Part shown: positions 16,413-24,205 of the stretch, in pieces | Layout of the letters: each line of letters begins with the position of its first letter | Numbering within the stretch: the first letter of the stretch is position 1 | NCBI GenBank assembly: GCA_020848035.1 | Contig: JADLAX010000029.1 | Coordinates: forward strand, 28,773-92,772 | Reading direction: 5' to 3' | Length of the DNA: 64,000 bases | From: Anaerolineae bacterium | GTDB lineage: Bacteria > Chloroflexota > Anaerolineae > Promineifilales > Promineifilaceae | Notes under the pieces: generated by a model | What the model was told of the DNA's origin: nothing | Databases searched by the model: none | What the model saw: only the letters and a program-made list of their open reading frames with translations | Program-made: the position numbers and the translations under genes

Positions 16413-17024
16413 ATGAAAGAGAAACGGCCGTTCCCTTCCTCCCTCCAACTTGTTTTCCACCTGCTGGCCTGGCTGCCTGTGCTCTGGCTGCTGTGGGGCT
16501 TCTGGCAAGACCAGCTGGGGCTGAACCCGGTACGCACCATCACCCTGCGCACGGGCAAGACGGCGCTTATCTTCCTGCTGCTGTCGCTCACCGTCACCCC
16601 GCTTTACCTGCTTTTTGATTGGAAGTGGGTGTATCGGTTTAGACGGCCGTTAGGCCTCTATGCCTTCCTGTACGCCACCCTGCACGTTCTCACCTTTGTC
16701 GGGCTGGACTATGGCTTCGACTGGACCCTGGTGGCTGACGCAATCCAGAACAACCGCTACACGCTGGTGGGGCTGACGGCTTTCCTCATCTTGCTGCCGC
16801 TGGCGCTTACTTCAACCAAACGCAGCAAGGCGTGGCTTGGCCCCATATGGTGGAAGCGGCTGCACCGCTGGAGCTACCTGGCAGCGGGCATTGCCGTGTT
16901 GCACTACGCTCTGCTGGTGCGGCAGTATTACACCCAACCCCTCATCTTTGGTGCCATTTTGGCCGCCCTGCTGGGCATCCGCCTGGTTATGGCGCTGGTC
17001 AAAAAGCGGTACGCACTGGGTTAA
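16413..17024 (+). CDS. msrQ: haem-binding membrane subunit MsrQ
   Basis: Membrane haem b protein of the ferric-reductase-like family that passes electrons from the quinone pool to MsrP. The 203-residue sequence has six hydrophobic segments and begins with a charged cytoplasmic stretch. Histidines suitable as haem ligands occur in FLYATLHVLTF near residue 88 and at RLHRWSYLAAGIAVLHY near residues 150-164. RTGKTALIFLLLSLTVTPLY near 45-64 is the usual MsrQ N-terminal signature. It follows msrP by 10 bp, so the two form an operon, as in other bacteria. Confidence 0.94.
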   Translation: MKEKRPFPSSLQLVFHLLAWLPVLWLLWGFWQDQLGLNPVRTITLRTGKTALIFLLLSLTVTPLYLLFDWKWVYRFRRPLGLYAFLYATLHVLTFVGLDYGFDWTLVADAIQNNRYTLVGLTAFLILLPLALTSTKRSKAWLGPIWWKRLHRWSYLAAGIAVLHYALLVRQYYTQPLIFGAILAALLGIRLVMALVKKRYALG

Positions 17025-17262
17025 ACTTGAAGCGAAAGATCAAAGCGTAGTCGCAATTTTGGGACGTGTCCTTTTGGCCAGCAAGCTGGTCTTTATCCCC
17101 TCCTTCGAAGATAGGCCGCGGATTGCGCGGATTAAATCTGCGAAATCTGCGTTTATCTGTGTCCCTTTCATTCATTCATGGCGGTCGGTGACAGTTGGTG
17201 TCGTCTCCCCCCAAAACGGGGTACAATGCCCCCAATAATCCAAACAAAATTGAGGCTGTTTG
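17025..17262. repeat. spacer with CGCGGAT/AATCTGCG repeat
   Basis: The 238-bp spacer after msrQ contains no gene. It carries a dispersed-repeat block at about 17113-17164 made of GCGGATTGCGCGGATTAAAT and AATCTGCG/ATCTGTGTCC modules, related to 388-524 and 31724-31842. TACAAT at 17222-17227 may be a -10 box for the lactonase gene. Confidence 0.6.
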
Positions 17263-18135
17263 ATGAATGAAGTGACGTGTGTGTGGCAAATCCCCGCTTT
17301 GTTGGGCGAAGGTCCGCTGTGGGTGGCGCAGGAAAATGCGCTGTACTGGGTTGATATTTTGCAGCGGCAGGTGCACCGGCTGGAACCAGCCAGCGGCCAC
17401 CAGCGCAGCTGGACATTTGCCGAGCCGATTACCAGCCTGGTGCAGCGCCAGGCGGGCGGTTTTGTGGGCACCACGCCCGATGGCTTTGTGACCGTCGATT
17501 TCGAGAGCCAAACCGTTGCGCCGATTGTGCTGCCAGAGGCGCATCTGCCCCATAATCGGTTTAACGATGGCAAGGTGGACGGATACGGCCGTTACTGGTC
17601 GGGCACCATGCACAAACACGAGCACGAAGCCAGCGGCACGCTCTACCGGCTCGATCCCGATTTGTCGCTGCACACGATGGACACAGGTTACATCATCACC
17701 AACGGCCCGGCGTTTAGCGTGGACGGTAAAACGATGTACCACAACGATTCGGTCAAGGGGTTTGTCTACGCCTTTGATTTGCAGAAAGATGGTACAGTGG
17801 GGGGGAAACGGCCGTTTACCAAACTCACCTTTTCTGAAAACGGCGCACCCGACGGCATGACGGTCGATAGCGAAAACTGCCTCTGGTTGGCTCACTACGG
17901 CGGGGCACGCCTGACGCGCTTGGCCCCTTCTGGGGAAATTTTGCAAGTGGTACCGCTGCCCGTGCCCAACGTCACCAGCTGCACCTTTGGCGGGCCGCAG
18001 CTAGACACGCTGTACATCACCACCGCCGCACAAAATATGTCCCCCGCCGAGCTAGAAAAGTACCCGTTGTCCGGCAGCCTGTTTGCCTACCAGCCCGGCG
18101 TCAAGGGCCTGCCTGCCGCCCAATTCGCCGGATAA
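17263..18135 (+). CDS. SMP-30/gluconolactonase/regucalcin-family lactonase
   Basis: Predicted sugar-lactone hydrolase of 290 residues with a six-bladed propeller. Family landmarks are LLGEGPLWVAQENALYWVDI (metal-ligand Glu near 15), NRFNDGKVDGYGRYWSGTM near 99-117, ITNGPAFSVDGKTMYHNDS near 146-164 (metal-ligand Asn), and APDGMTVDSENCLWLAHYGG near 196-215 with the catalytic Asp. A TTG precedes the chosen ATG; GAGG stands about 8 nt upstream of it. It could hydrolyse a xylono- or gluconolactone made by the Gfo/Idh dehydrogenase of the sugar locus 6 kb away, but no linkage other than proximity is visible. The next gene starts 18 bp downstream. Confidence 0.9.
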   Translation: MNEVTCVWQIPALLGEGPLWVAQENALYWVDILQRQVHRLEPASGHQRSWTFAEPITSLVQRQAGGFVGTTPDGFVTVDFESQTVAPIVLPEAHLPHNRFNDGKVDGYGRYWSGTMHKHEHEASGTLYRLDPDLSLHTMDTGYIITNGPAFSVDGKTMYHNDSVKGFVYAFDLQKDGTVGGKRPFTKLTFSENGAPDGMTVDSENCLWLAHYGGARLTRLAPSGEILQVVPLPVPNVTSCTFGGPQLDTLYITTAAQNMSPAELEKYPLSGSLFAYQPGVKGLPAAQFAG

Positions 18136-18153
18136 AACATGGGGTAAAAAACG

Positions 18154-19053
18154 ATGATTGCAACCGCCCAACCTGCCCCCAATTTTTATTGTTCCGACTG
18201 GTCGTTGGCCATTGATGAACCCATGGCGGGCACGGCCGTTTCCGGCAAAGTCTGGCTCTTTTTAGAGGTCAACCAGCCGTGGACGGCCAATGCCACCAGC
18301 GACAACCACCTGCCCGCGCCGGTGCAAAGTTGGCTGGTGGAACAGGGTGGGATGGTCAACGGCCGTCTCCAATTCATCAAGCAGCCGCGCGGGGAACGGA
18401 CCGATTGGGCTTTCTTCGTTGCCATTTTTGCCGACACCGGTTCTCGTGTTTACCGCTTTGATCTGGCCAGCTACGACGACCTGTTTGGGCTGGATTTGCC
18501 CGCTATCGTCGCGGGTGATGGACGCTACGAAGCCAATCAAACCAACGAGCCGCAAATCCTGGTGTGCACCAACGGCAAGCGGGACGTTTGCTGTGCGCTG
18601 TACGGCGCGGCGCTGCTGCGCGCACTCGCCGCGGCCAACGTGCCCGGCCTGTGGGAGACAACCCACCTGGGCGGCCATCGTTTTGCCCCCACGCTGCTCA
18701 CCTTGCCGGATGGGGTGAACTACGGCCGTATCACCCCCCAAGACGTGCCCGAATTCCTCACCCACATGCATAACCGCACCCTCTGGCTAAACAAGCTGCG
18801 CGGGCGGGTGTGTTACGAACCGGTGGTGCAGGTGGCGGAGCAGTTTTTGCGGCGGGAAACGGCCGTCCTCCACCTGGACGCCCTCCAACACACCGCCACC
18901 GAAACGCTGGCTGAGGGCGTCTGGCAGGTGCAGTTCCAGGCCAGCGATGGCCAGCGCCACACCGTCACCGTGGCCGCCGCCGCGCCGCTGGTGACGTACC
19001 CCAGCTCCGGCTCGCTGGTGCCCAAAACCGTCCCCCAATTCCGTGTGCGGTAG
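18154..19053 (+). CDS. sucrase/ferredoxin-like family protein
   Basis: 299-residue protein of the Suc-Fer-like family, whose core is a thioredoxin-like fold related to [2Fe-2S] ferredoxins. The central block ILVCTNGKRDVCCALYG (about 130-146) supplies clustered cysteines, followed by VPGLWETTHLGGHRFAPTLL (about 156-175) and VNYGRI. These match the family's ligand region. The biochemical role is unknown in bacteria; electron transfer is a fair guess. It follows the lactonase gene by 18 bp and is probably cotranscribed. Its stop codon lies inside the left terminal repeat of a 152-bp palindromic element, so the native C-terminus may have been altered by that element. Confidence 0.85.
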   Translation: MIATAQPAPNFYCSDWSLAIDEPMAGTAVSGKVWLFLEVNQPWTANATSDNHLPAPVQSWLVEQGGMVNGRLQFIKQPRGERTDWAFFVAIFADTGSRVYRFDLASYDDLFGLDLPAIVAGDGRYEANQTNEPQILVCTNGKRDVCCALYGAALLRALAAANVPGLWETTHLGGHRFAPTLLTLPDGVNYGRITPQDVPEFLTHMHNRTLWLNKLRGRVCYEPVVQVAEQFLRRETAVLHLDALQHTATETLAEGVWQVQFQASDGQRHTVTVAAAAPLVTYPSSGSLVPKTVPQFRVR

Positions 19054-19201
19054 GGGCGGGACGGCGCGGGTTGTTCTCGACGGTAGCAGAGGGCCTTGCC
19101 ACCGCGCCGTCTCGCCCGGCACAACGACCAAAGCGGGCGAGACAGGCGGGAGGTGAGGCGCTGGTTGAAGCAAAACTGTTTCCCGCCAGTCCCGCCCCTA
19201 C
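19050..19201. repeat. 152-bp element with 13-bp terminal inverted repeats (MITE/REP-like)
   Basis: GTAGGGGCGGGAC at 19050-19062 and its exact inverse at 19189-19201 bound the element. Internal complementary pairs include 19060-19070 with 19101-19111 and GTCTCGCCCG (19109-19118) with CGGGCGAGAC (19134-19143). It contains no ORF and folds into several hairpins. It overlaps the stop codon of the upstream gene. Confidence 0.7.
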
Positions 19202-19312
19202 GACAAAATCCAAATTTACATTGCGAATTTCTCAAAAGTCCGCTTGACCCCCGGCGTAGAGTTTCAGACAATTAGGCCATCATTTAACCCTGCATGCCTG
19301 AGACAGTGAGCC

Positions 19313-20581
19313 ATGAAAACCATCCCCTTTTGGCAAGATGATTTCCCCCGACCAGAAACCCTCCCGGTGTCGCTGCTGCCGGAGTCGGTTGATGTGGCCG
19401 TGGTAGGCGGCGGCTACACGGGCTTAACGGCCGCTTACACGTTGGCCAAAAGTGGGGTAGAGACGGCCGTTCTCGAACAAGATCGCATCGGGTCGGGGGC
19501 CAGCTCACGCCATGCGGGCATCGTGACGACGGGGTTCCGCCAAAGTTTGGCCAACCTGTTTGATCTGCACGGTGAGGCGTTGGGGCGGCGGCTGTGGCAG
19601 GCGTCGCTGGAGGCGGTAGACCTGGTCGGCGAGATTGTCGCCGACGAGGGCATCGCCTGCGACTTCACCCGGCGCGGCCACCTGACGCTGGCGGTCAAGC
19701 CGTCCCACTTCAAGTCGATGCAGGCGCTGGTGGCCTGGTTCGACAGCGAGCTCGATTTTTCGCTGGCGCTGCTTGCGCCTGAAGAAGCGGCCACGGCCGT
19801 TGGTTCCCCCACCTATTTTGGCGGCATGGTGAATGAGTGGAGCGCCAGCCTGCACCCAACCAAATATTTGTACGGGCTGGCAGGGGCGGTGGCCCGGCAG
19901 GGAGGCCTGTTGTGCGAAAAAACGGCCGTTACCCGCCTGGAAAAATTCGCCCACGGCTTTTTGGTGCACACCAGCCAGGGCACCGTCAAAGCCCGTGAGG
20001 TGCTGCTGGCGACCAACGGCTACACCGGCAAGCTGGTGCGCTCTGTGCAGCGGCTGGTTTTCCCCATGAACAGCGTGGCCATCGTCACCGAACCGCTCAC
20101 CCCGGCGCAGCAAACCTATTTGAACCCGGACGGCCGTACCGCCCAGGATTCACGTTGGTTACACCATTATTTTCGATTGACGCCAGACGGCCGTTTCCTC
20201 TTTGGCAGCCATCAGCACTGGCGGCTGGAGCAGGATTTGCTGGACTGCGCCGCCGCGCTGCGCCAGCAGATGGTCAAACGCTTCCCCCTTCTGGCCGAGG
20301 TGCCGCTGTCGCACGCCTGGGCGGGCAACCTGGGGCAGACGTTTGACCTGGTGCCGCACATCGGGCGGCTGAACGGGGTGCATTATGCCCTGGGCTACAG
20401 CGGCCAGGGCGTGGCCCTCTCCGCCTACCTGGGCCGCGAGGCGGGCCTGCTGCTCTCCGGCCAAAAGCGGACCAGCCCGTTTGTCGCCATCCAGCCGGTG
20501 ACGCACTTTTATTACCGACGGTACGGCCGTTTTGCCCCGCTGCTCAGCCATTATTATCGCTTTCTCGATTGGATCAGTTAG
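19313..20581 (+). CDS. FAD-dependent amine/amino-acid oxidoreductase (DAO family)
   Basis: 422-residue flavoprotein of the D-amino-acid oxidase/gamma-glutamylputrescine oxidase (PuuB/OrdL) group. FAD binding is shown by VDVAVVGGGYTGLTAAYTLA (about 26-45) and the ribose-binding acidic residue in VLEQDRIGSGASSRHAG (about 52-68). The C-terminal flavin contact region is AWAGNLGQTFDLVPHIGRL near 341. The N-terminal FWQDD motif is typical of PuuB-like oxidases. It would oxidise an amine or imino acid with release of an aldehyde or keto product. The substrate is not evident. It stands alone, with a palindromic element upstream and an inverted repeat downstream. Confidence 0.88.
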   Translation: MKTIPFWQDDFPRPETLPVSLLPESVDVAVVGGGYTGLTAAYTLAKSGVETAVLEQDRIGSGASSRHAGIVTTGFRQSLANLFDLHGEALGRRLWQASLEAVDLVGEIVADEGIACDFTRRGHLTLAVKPSHFKSMQALVAWFDSELDFSLALLAPEEAATAVGSPTYFGGMVNEWSASLHPTKYLYGLAGAVARQGGLLCEKTAVTRLEKFAHGFLVHTSQGTVKAREVLLATNGYTGKLVRSVQRLVFPMNSVAIVTEPLTPAQQTYLNPDGRTAQDSRWLHHYFRLTPDGRFLFGSHQHWRLEQDLLDCAAALRQQMVKRFPLLAEVPLSHAWAGNLGQTFDLVPHIGRLNGVHYALGYSGQGVALSAYLGREAGLLLSGQKRTSPFVAIQPVTHFYYRRYGRFAPLLSHYYRFLDWIS

Positions 20582-20599
20582 ATTGGAATAGTTGTGAAG

Positions 20600-20657
20600 A
20601 ACGGCCGTTTCCCCTTGCGTAAATTCGCGTAATTCAAGAAAAGGGGAAACGGCCGTT
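20600..20657. repeat. inverted repeat with perfect 17-nt arms that embed ACGGCCGT
   Basis: AACGGCCGTTTCCCCTT at 20600-20616 is exactly complementary to 20641-20657, with a 24-nt loop. Each arm holds one ACGGCCGT. It lies between convergent genes and could act as a terminator, although no U-run follows. Confidence 0.8.
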
Positions 20658-20694
20658 TACAGCTCCAACAAAGTAGATTTAACGATGTGTGATC

Positions 20695-21642
20695 TTAATT
20701 CGAAGGTTCTAATGATTCTGCAATTTGCAAAAGAGTCGCCGTATCAACTCCCGGTCCAATTAAGTGAAGGCTAACACCATTTTCTTCCCATACAACGTTG
20801 GTCCCGTCTATCAAAGCAGCCGTTATGTCCCCGACCAACACATCTTCCATTGATCCTTCTGTAACGATTACCGATGCTCGGGCATCAACCTCGACGGTGT
20901 GCTCATCCACATCTTGAATAGTATTCCCCCCCTTTGATTGATAAAGTCCAATACGGCCGCCCGGTCCTTGGTAAATGACAAAAACTTCATAAGGTGGAAG
21001 ACCCAAAAGCCTGGTCTCAGACTGGGAATAACCATTTGGCATATAACCCGGCAGCATGAGTGGGTAACCTGCTTCTGTAAGGGCTTGTTCTAAGGAGACG
21101 ATTTCATTTCGCATGCCATCAGCACAGCAACTACCAAAATTGTGACCCTCAAAGCTGTAAGACCATGCTCTGCCCTCAGCTTCCTCGCGATCGTACCGCG
21201 CTCTCAACTCATCCAGGGTTTCCGGTTCGCTGTCTGGCGCCACTTGAACGGCAGAAGTATTCTCCCACCGTAATTTGCGCAGGAACTCTTGCAAGGATGC
21301 CAATACGGGACGACCAGCTGCCAGGGTAAGGAATAAGCCCAACAACAAAATGGTTGCTATGGCTGTCCGTGCTACCGGTTGGCGGCCTGACATCACTAGA
21401 TGAGCCAGCGACCACCGTCGGGAACGAGATTCCTGTTTTGCTTCTAGCTGCTGCCACAATTGTCGGCGAAGTTGGCGCTGTAGCTGTTTGCTGGCGGGAA
21501 TCTCAAGCGTGTGTAGGCGATTGGCGAGGAGAAATAAGTCATTGACGTGCTTAAAATCTTCGCCCCTGCCCAGATGCTTGCCCACAAGCACAGCATCTAC
21601 TTTTTCTGAAAACTCTACTGCTTTTTGTTCAAATTCATTCAT
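20695..21642 (-). CDS. membrane-anchored sigma-factor partner (putative anti-sigma, DUF4367-like C-terminus)
   Basis: 315-residue protein encoded directly after an ECF sigma gene; its ATG (21642) overlaps the sigma TGA by one base (TGATG), implying translational coupling. An N-terminal cytoplasmic helical part of about 90 residues is rich in charged residues (RGEDFKHVNDLFLLANRLHT). One membrane helix follows (TAIATILLLGLFLTLAAG about 93-110), then an external domain with LPGYMPNGYSQSETRLLG near 197. This layout suits a regulator that holds the sigma factor at the membrane. No zinc-binding HxxxCxxC motif is present, so it is not a classic ZAS anti-sigma, and the role is inferred from context. 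Confidence 0.7.
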   Translation of the reverse strand: MNEFEQKAVEFSEKVDAVLVGKHLGRGEDFKHVNDLFLLANRLHTLEIPASKQLQRQLRRQLWQQLEAKQESRSRRWSLAHLVMSGRQPVARTAIATILLLGLFLTLAAGRPVLASLQEFLRKLRWENTSAVQVAPDSEPETLDELRARYDREEAEGRAWSYSFEGHNFGSCCADGMRNEIVSLEQALTEAGYPLMLPGYMPNGYSQSETRLLGLPPYEVFVIYQGPGGRIGLYQSKGGNTIQDVDEHTVEVDARASVIVTEGSMEDVLVGDITAALIDGTNVVWEENGVSLHLIGPGVDTATLLQIAESLEPSN

Positions 21643-22217
21643 CACTCACCTTCCTCTGCTATCCCTTGCCGCAATTTTTTCATGGCTCGATAGAGAATGA
21701 CGGCCACGTAGTTGTCTGAGAGATTAAGAAGATTGGCGATCTGACCATTGCTCAGCCCGGCGCCAAATTTCAAGCCGATGATTTCTCTTTCGCGATCGGC
21801 AAGGCAGGCAACTTTCGCCAGGAGTTCTTCATCGCTTAGCCGTTCCAGTACTTGTTGCTCAGTAAACTGGGTACTTACTATTTCTACGGCGCTGTCTTCT
21901 AAGGGCACTTCCGACCGCGCCTTGTCCCGGTAAAAATCCACGACAACGTTGTGGGCAATGCGAAAGAGCCAGGGGCTAAATTCCCCGTGTTTTTCCCGGT
22001 AGCTGTCAATCCGCTCTACCACCTTCAAAAAAATAGTGGATACCAGATCTTCCGCTACTTTCCGCTCCCCCACACGATAGTAAACATATTTGTAAACGCG
22101 CGGAAAATAATGGTCATACAGGTCGGAAAATGCGCGCATATCGTTTTGCGAACGTTGGACCAATTCTGCTTCTGACTTTTTACTCAAGGTCATCTCGCCC
22201 ATATCAATCGTTTCCAT
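21642..22217 (-). CDS. ECF-type RNA polymerase sigma factor
   Basis: About 191-residue group-4 sigma factor. Region 2 is seen as AFSDLYDHYFPRVYKYVYYR with the -10-binding block AEDLVSTIFLKVVERIDSYR and FSPWLFRIAHNVVVDFYRDK. Region 4 is LADREREIIGLKFGAGLSNG with a helix-turn-helix QIANLLNLSDNYVAVILYRA. Several in-frame starts are possible: ATG at 22217, 22202 (GGAAA upstream) or 22193; the longer frame to 22304 is unlikely. A TATACT box on the minus strand at 22239-22244 fits transcription from just upstream. It is cotranscribed with the membrane partner gene. The stress sensed is unknown. Confidence 0.9.
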   Translation of the reverse strand: METIDMGEMTLSKKSEAELVQRSQNDMRAFSDLYDHYFPRVYKYVYYRVGERKVAEDLVSTIFLKVVERIDSYREKHGEFSPWLFRIAHNVVVDFYRDKARSEVPLEDSAVEIVSTQFTEQQVLERLSDEELLAKVACLADREREIIGLKFGAGLSNGQIANLLNLSDNYVAVILYRAMKKLRQGIAEEGE

Positions 22218-22391
22218 TTCATCTGGACATTCTCTTAAAGTATATACGGCTAACGCGCGGGAATATGACACGACTCTGGATGTTTGGCCCGATAGAGCGG
22301 CCATTGTTGTACTGGTGCTGGGGAAGGGGAGCGGATTCTGGGGTAACGGCCGTTCACCCCTTCACCTTGTCAAAAACTAACGCGCTTCAAA

Positions 22392-22420
22392 TAGACGGCC
22401 GTCCCCTCCTGTGCTATACT
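22392..22420 (+). promoter_or_regulatory. promoter of ssrA
   Basis: TAGACG (22392-22397), a 17-nt spacer and TATACT (22415-22420) lie just before the tmRNA 5' end at 22432, leaving a short leader that RNase P would remove. The 127-bp spacer from 22305 holds two ACGGCCGT copies and nothing else. Confidence 0.6.
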
Positions 22421-22431
22421 CTCCCCTGTCT

Positions 22432-22842
22432 GGGGATGACTGGCTTCGACGGGGAAGGTTGGTCCTGGACTGCAAGCCGAGCACGCTTTACACCTCGTAA
22501 AACTGGAAGCAACCAATAAGTGCAAACACACGCACAAACTACAGCGCTATGCCTTTGGCCGCCTAATAACGGCTAAAACCTAGCGTGCGGCTTCCAAAGA
22601 CGGAAGCTCCGTCTACCTCATTCGCTCGTTGGCCGGGTGAGTGTTAGGCGACATCAATGCCAACGTGCTGCATCTCGACGCTGCTAGAGATGCTCAAGCG
22701 GCTCTTTCGGGAGTCAGCAGCTCGCTGTCAGCTGACCCAGTTGGTCGGGGCGCCTGATGGCCAACTCTAAATAGACCAACTAAGCTTGTAGACGTCTAGA
22801 GGTCGAATTTTTCGGACGCGGGTTCGATTCCCGCCATCTCCA
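22432..22842 (+). ncRNA. ssrA: transfer-messenger RNA
   Basis: Rescues stalled ribosomes. The 5' end GGGGATGACTGGCTTCGAC and the 3' end with T-arm GCGGGTTCGATTCCCGC and acceptor strand CATCTCC pair as GGGGATG:CATCTCC (22432-22438 with 22835-22841), discriminator A at 22842. The CCA is not encoded. The tag frame starts with resume codon GCA at 22522 and ends at two tandem stops TAATAA (22564-22569), giving ANTRTNYSAMPLAA. The LAA end is the usual protease-recognition signal. Pseudoknot-like GC-rich hairpins follow. Length (about 411 nt) is slightly above the common 350-400. Confidence 0.97.
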
Positions 22843-22850
22843 CCTCAAAC

Positions 22851-22898
22851 AAAAACCGGATTTTGCGCGCTGTTTTGGCCCAAAATCCGGTTTTTTGT
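22851..22898 (+). terminator. rho-independent terminator of ssrA
   Basis: AAACCGGATTTTG (22853-22865) pairs with CAAAATCCGGTTT (22881-22893), followed by TTTTTTG. It starts 9 nt after the tmRNA 3' end. Confidence 0.9.
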
Positions 22899-22920
22899 TG
22901 CTGGGATTCGCCCCGGCCAT

Positions 22921-23304
22921 GATCGCCCGGCCGTAAACGGACCGGGCTAGTTATGGAAGCCTCTCCGAGGCTGTTTTAGCCCCATCGGGGCTTGCCCAAC
23001 TAGCCTGGGGCTTCAGCCCCCAGGCGGGCGCATGAACGCCATGTCCGCAAGGTCAAACCAGATACCCGGCGGCAATCAGAGCACCACTCAACAATTCCAC
23101 GCCCGCTTCCTGGATCGCCCGGCCGTAAACGGACCGGGCTAGTTATGGAAGCCTCTCCGAGGCTGAGTTTAGCCCCATCGGGGCTTTCACAACTAGCCTG
23201 GGGTTTCAACCCCAGGCGGACGCACGAACGCCATGTCCGCAAGGTCAAACCAGATACGCGGCGGCAATTAACGCCCCACTCAACAGCTCTACGCCCACTT
23301 CCTG
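22921..23304. repeat. 192-bp tandem duplication with hairpins and a gene 3' end
   Basis: Two head-to-tail copies (22921-23112 and 23113-23304) each start GATCGCCCGGCCGTAAACGG. They carry short hairpins (AGCCTCTCCGAGGCT; AGCCCCATCGGGGCT; CCTGGGG...CCCCAGG) and end with the last 20 codons of the YwiC-like gene in reverse orientation. The second copy is the functional 3' end; the first is a detached fragment. Confidence 0.88.
23053..23112 (-). pseudogene. detached 3' fragment of the YwiC-like gene
   Basis: These 60 nt encode QEAGVELLSGALIAAGYLV and a stop, against QEVGVELLSGALIAAAYLV at the end of the intact gene (23245-23304). Nine bases differ; seven of these changes are silent and two change an amino acid (V/A and A/G). 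The silent bias suggests the fragment diverged while part of a working gene, before it was left here. Confidence 0.75.
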
Positions 23305-24075
23305 AAAACCAAACTGCTTGATGTTGCCGATGGGGCGCGGCTGCTGCACTGTCCAAACGGCGCGGAGCAGGAAGCCGACAAACGGCAGCACCGCCAGCCA
23401 GGGGATAAGGCCCGCAACGGCCGTTCCCACCACCACAACCAATCCCGCCACATGACTCCACAACAGCGGCTGCCGGTTAAACGGCCGTTCATGTGTGTCG
23501 GCAATGCGCTGGCGGACGTAGAAGACGCCGAGTACATTTTGTGCGGCCATCAAGCCCCATACCAGCCACACCGCCGGGTACGATTGGCCCAGCGCGGCCA
23601 GCATGGCGGCCGGGGCCATCAGCGCCAGGCCAGCTGCGCCGATGAGCTCCATTTGCAGCGTGCGAGTGGTTTGGCGGCTTTGGGCCACCTGCGTGTAGGC
23701 CAGCAGCAGCGCGGCAAAGGGCAGCAGCAGCCAGATCATGACAATACGGCCGTAAACCAGCAGCCCTACGCCACACAGCAGCACAACGCCGCCCAACAGC
23801 AGCAGCAGGCGCAGCGCCAGCGGTTCATCGCTGCGGCGGCCGCGCCCCTGCCGCGCCTTGAGCCAGACCGTGGCCGGTTGGCGCAGCAAAAAGGCGGCCA
23901 ATCCGCCCACCAGCACCAAAAGCACTGGCAGATTGGCCGTTTTGGATACGGCCGTTCCCACCAAAAACGGCACCAGCAGCCAGCTCCAGGAGCCATGCTC
24001 GGCGGGTAGAATCAATTGTTTGCGCAGGCGAGACGGCCGTTGCGTGTTATTCGTTGAATCAGACATAGAGATCAT
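23245..24075 (-). CDS. YwiC-like integral membrane protein
   Basis: 276-residue polytopic membrane protein of the YwiC-like family, recognised by the N-terminal LILPAEHGSWSWLLVPFLVG (about 20-39), analogous to the PKEHGAW motif of YwiC and of UbiA-like relatives. About eight hydrophobic segments follow. YwiC-family genes are often found with nitrate or nitrite respiration genes in other bacteria; here the neighbours are an NnrS-like protein and a cupin behind an FNR-type box, in line with that. The enzymatic role, if any, is unknown. The ATG may be at 24075 or 24066; neither has a clear ribosome-binding site. The 3' end lies inside a 192-bp tandem duplication. Confidence 0.8.
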   Translation of the reverse strand: MISMSDSTNNTQRPSRLRKQLILPAEHGSWSWLLVPFLVGTAVSKTANLPVLLVLVGGLAAFLLRQPATVWLKARQGRGRRSDEPLALRLLLLLGGVVLLCGVGLLVYGRIVMIWLLLPFAALLLAYTQVAQSRQTTRTLQMELIGAAGLALMAPAAMLAALGQSYPAVWLVWGLMAAQNVLGVFYVRQRIADTHERPFNRQPLLWSHVAGLVVVVGTAVAGLIPWLAVLPFVGFLLRAVWTVQQPRPIGNIKQFGFQEVGVELLSGALIAAAYLV

Positions 24076-24089
24076 TTAATAGCGAGTGT

Positions 24090-24175
24090 CATTCCCGCCC
24101 CACGCCTTCGCGGGGGCAGGCTGCGGGAATCCACGTTCTTGGTAGCCTATGGATGCCCGCCTGCGCGGGCATGAC
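24090..24175. repeat. intergenic GCCCGC hairpins (REP-like)
   Basis: ATGCCCGC-CTGC-GCGGGCAT at 24153-24172 is a perfect hairpin of the family seen at 7596 and 25718. A second imperfect one (ATTCCCGC...GCGGGAAT, about 24091-24130) precedes it. The block separates the NnrS-like and YwiC-like genes. Confidence 0.7.
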
Positions 24176-24205
24176 AAGTTTGCTCGAAAGGGATTCCACA
24201 GACTT

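Noticed and set aside
23000..23461. 153-codon frame across the tandem duplication
   Set aside because: It is generated by reading through two copies of the 192-bp unit; the repeated peptide mirrors the DNA repeat and has no coding signature.
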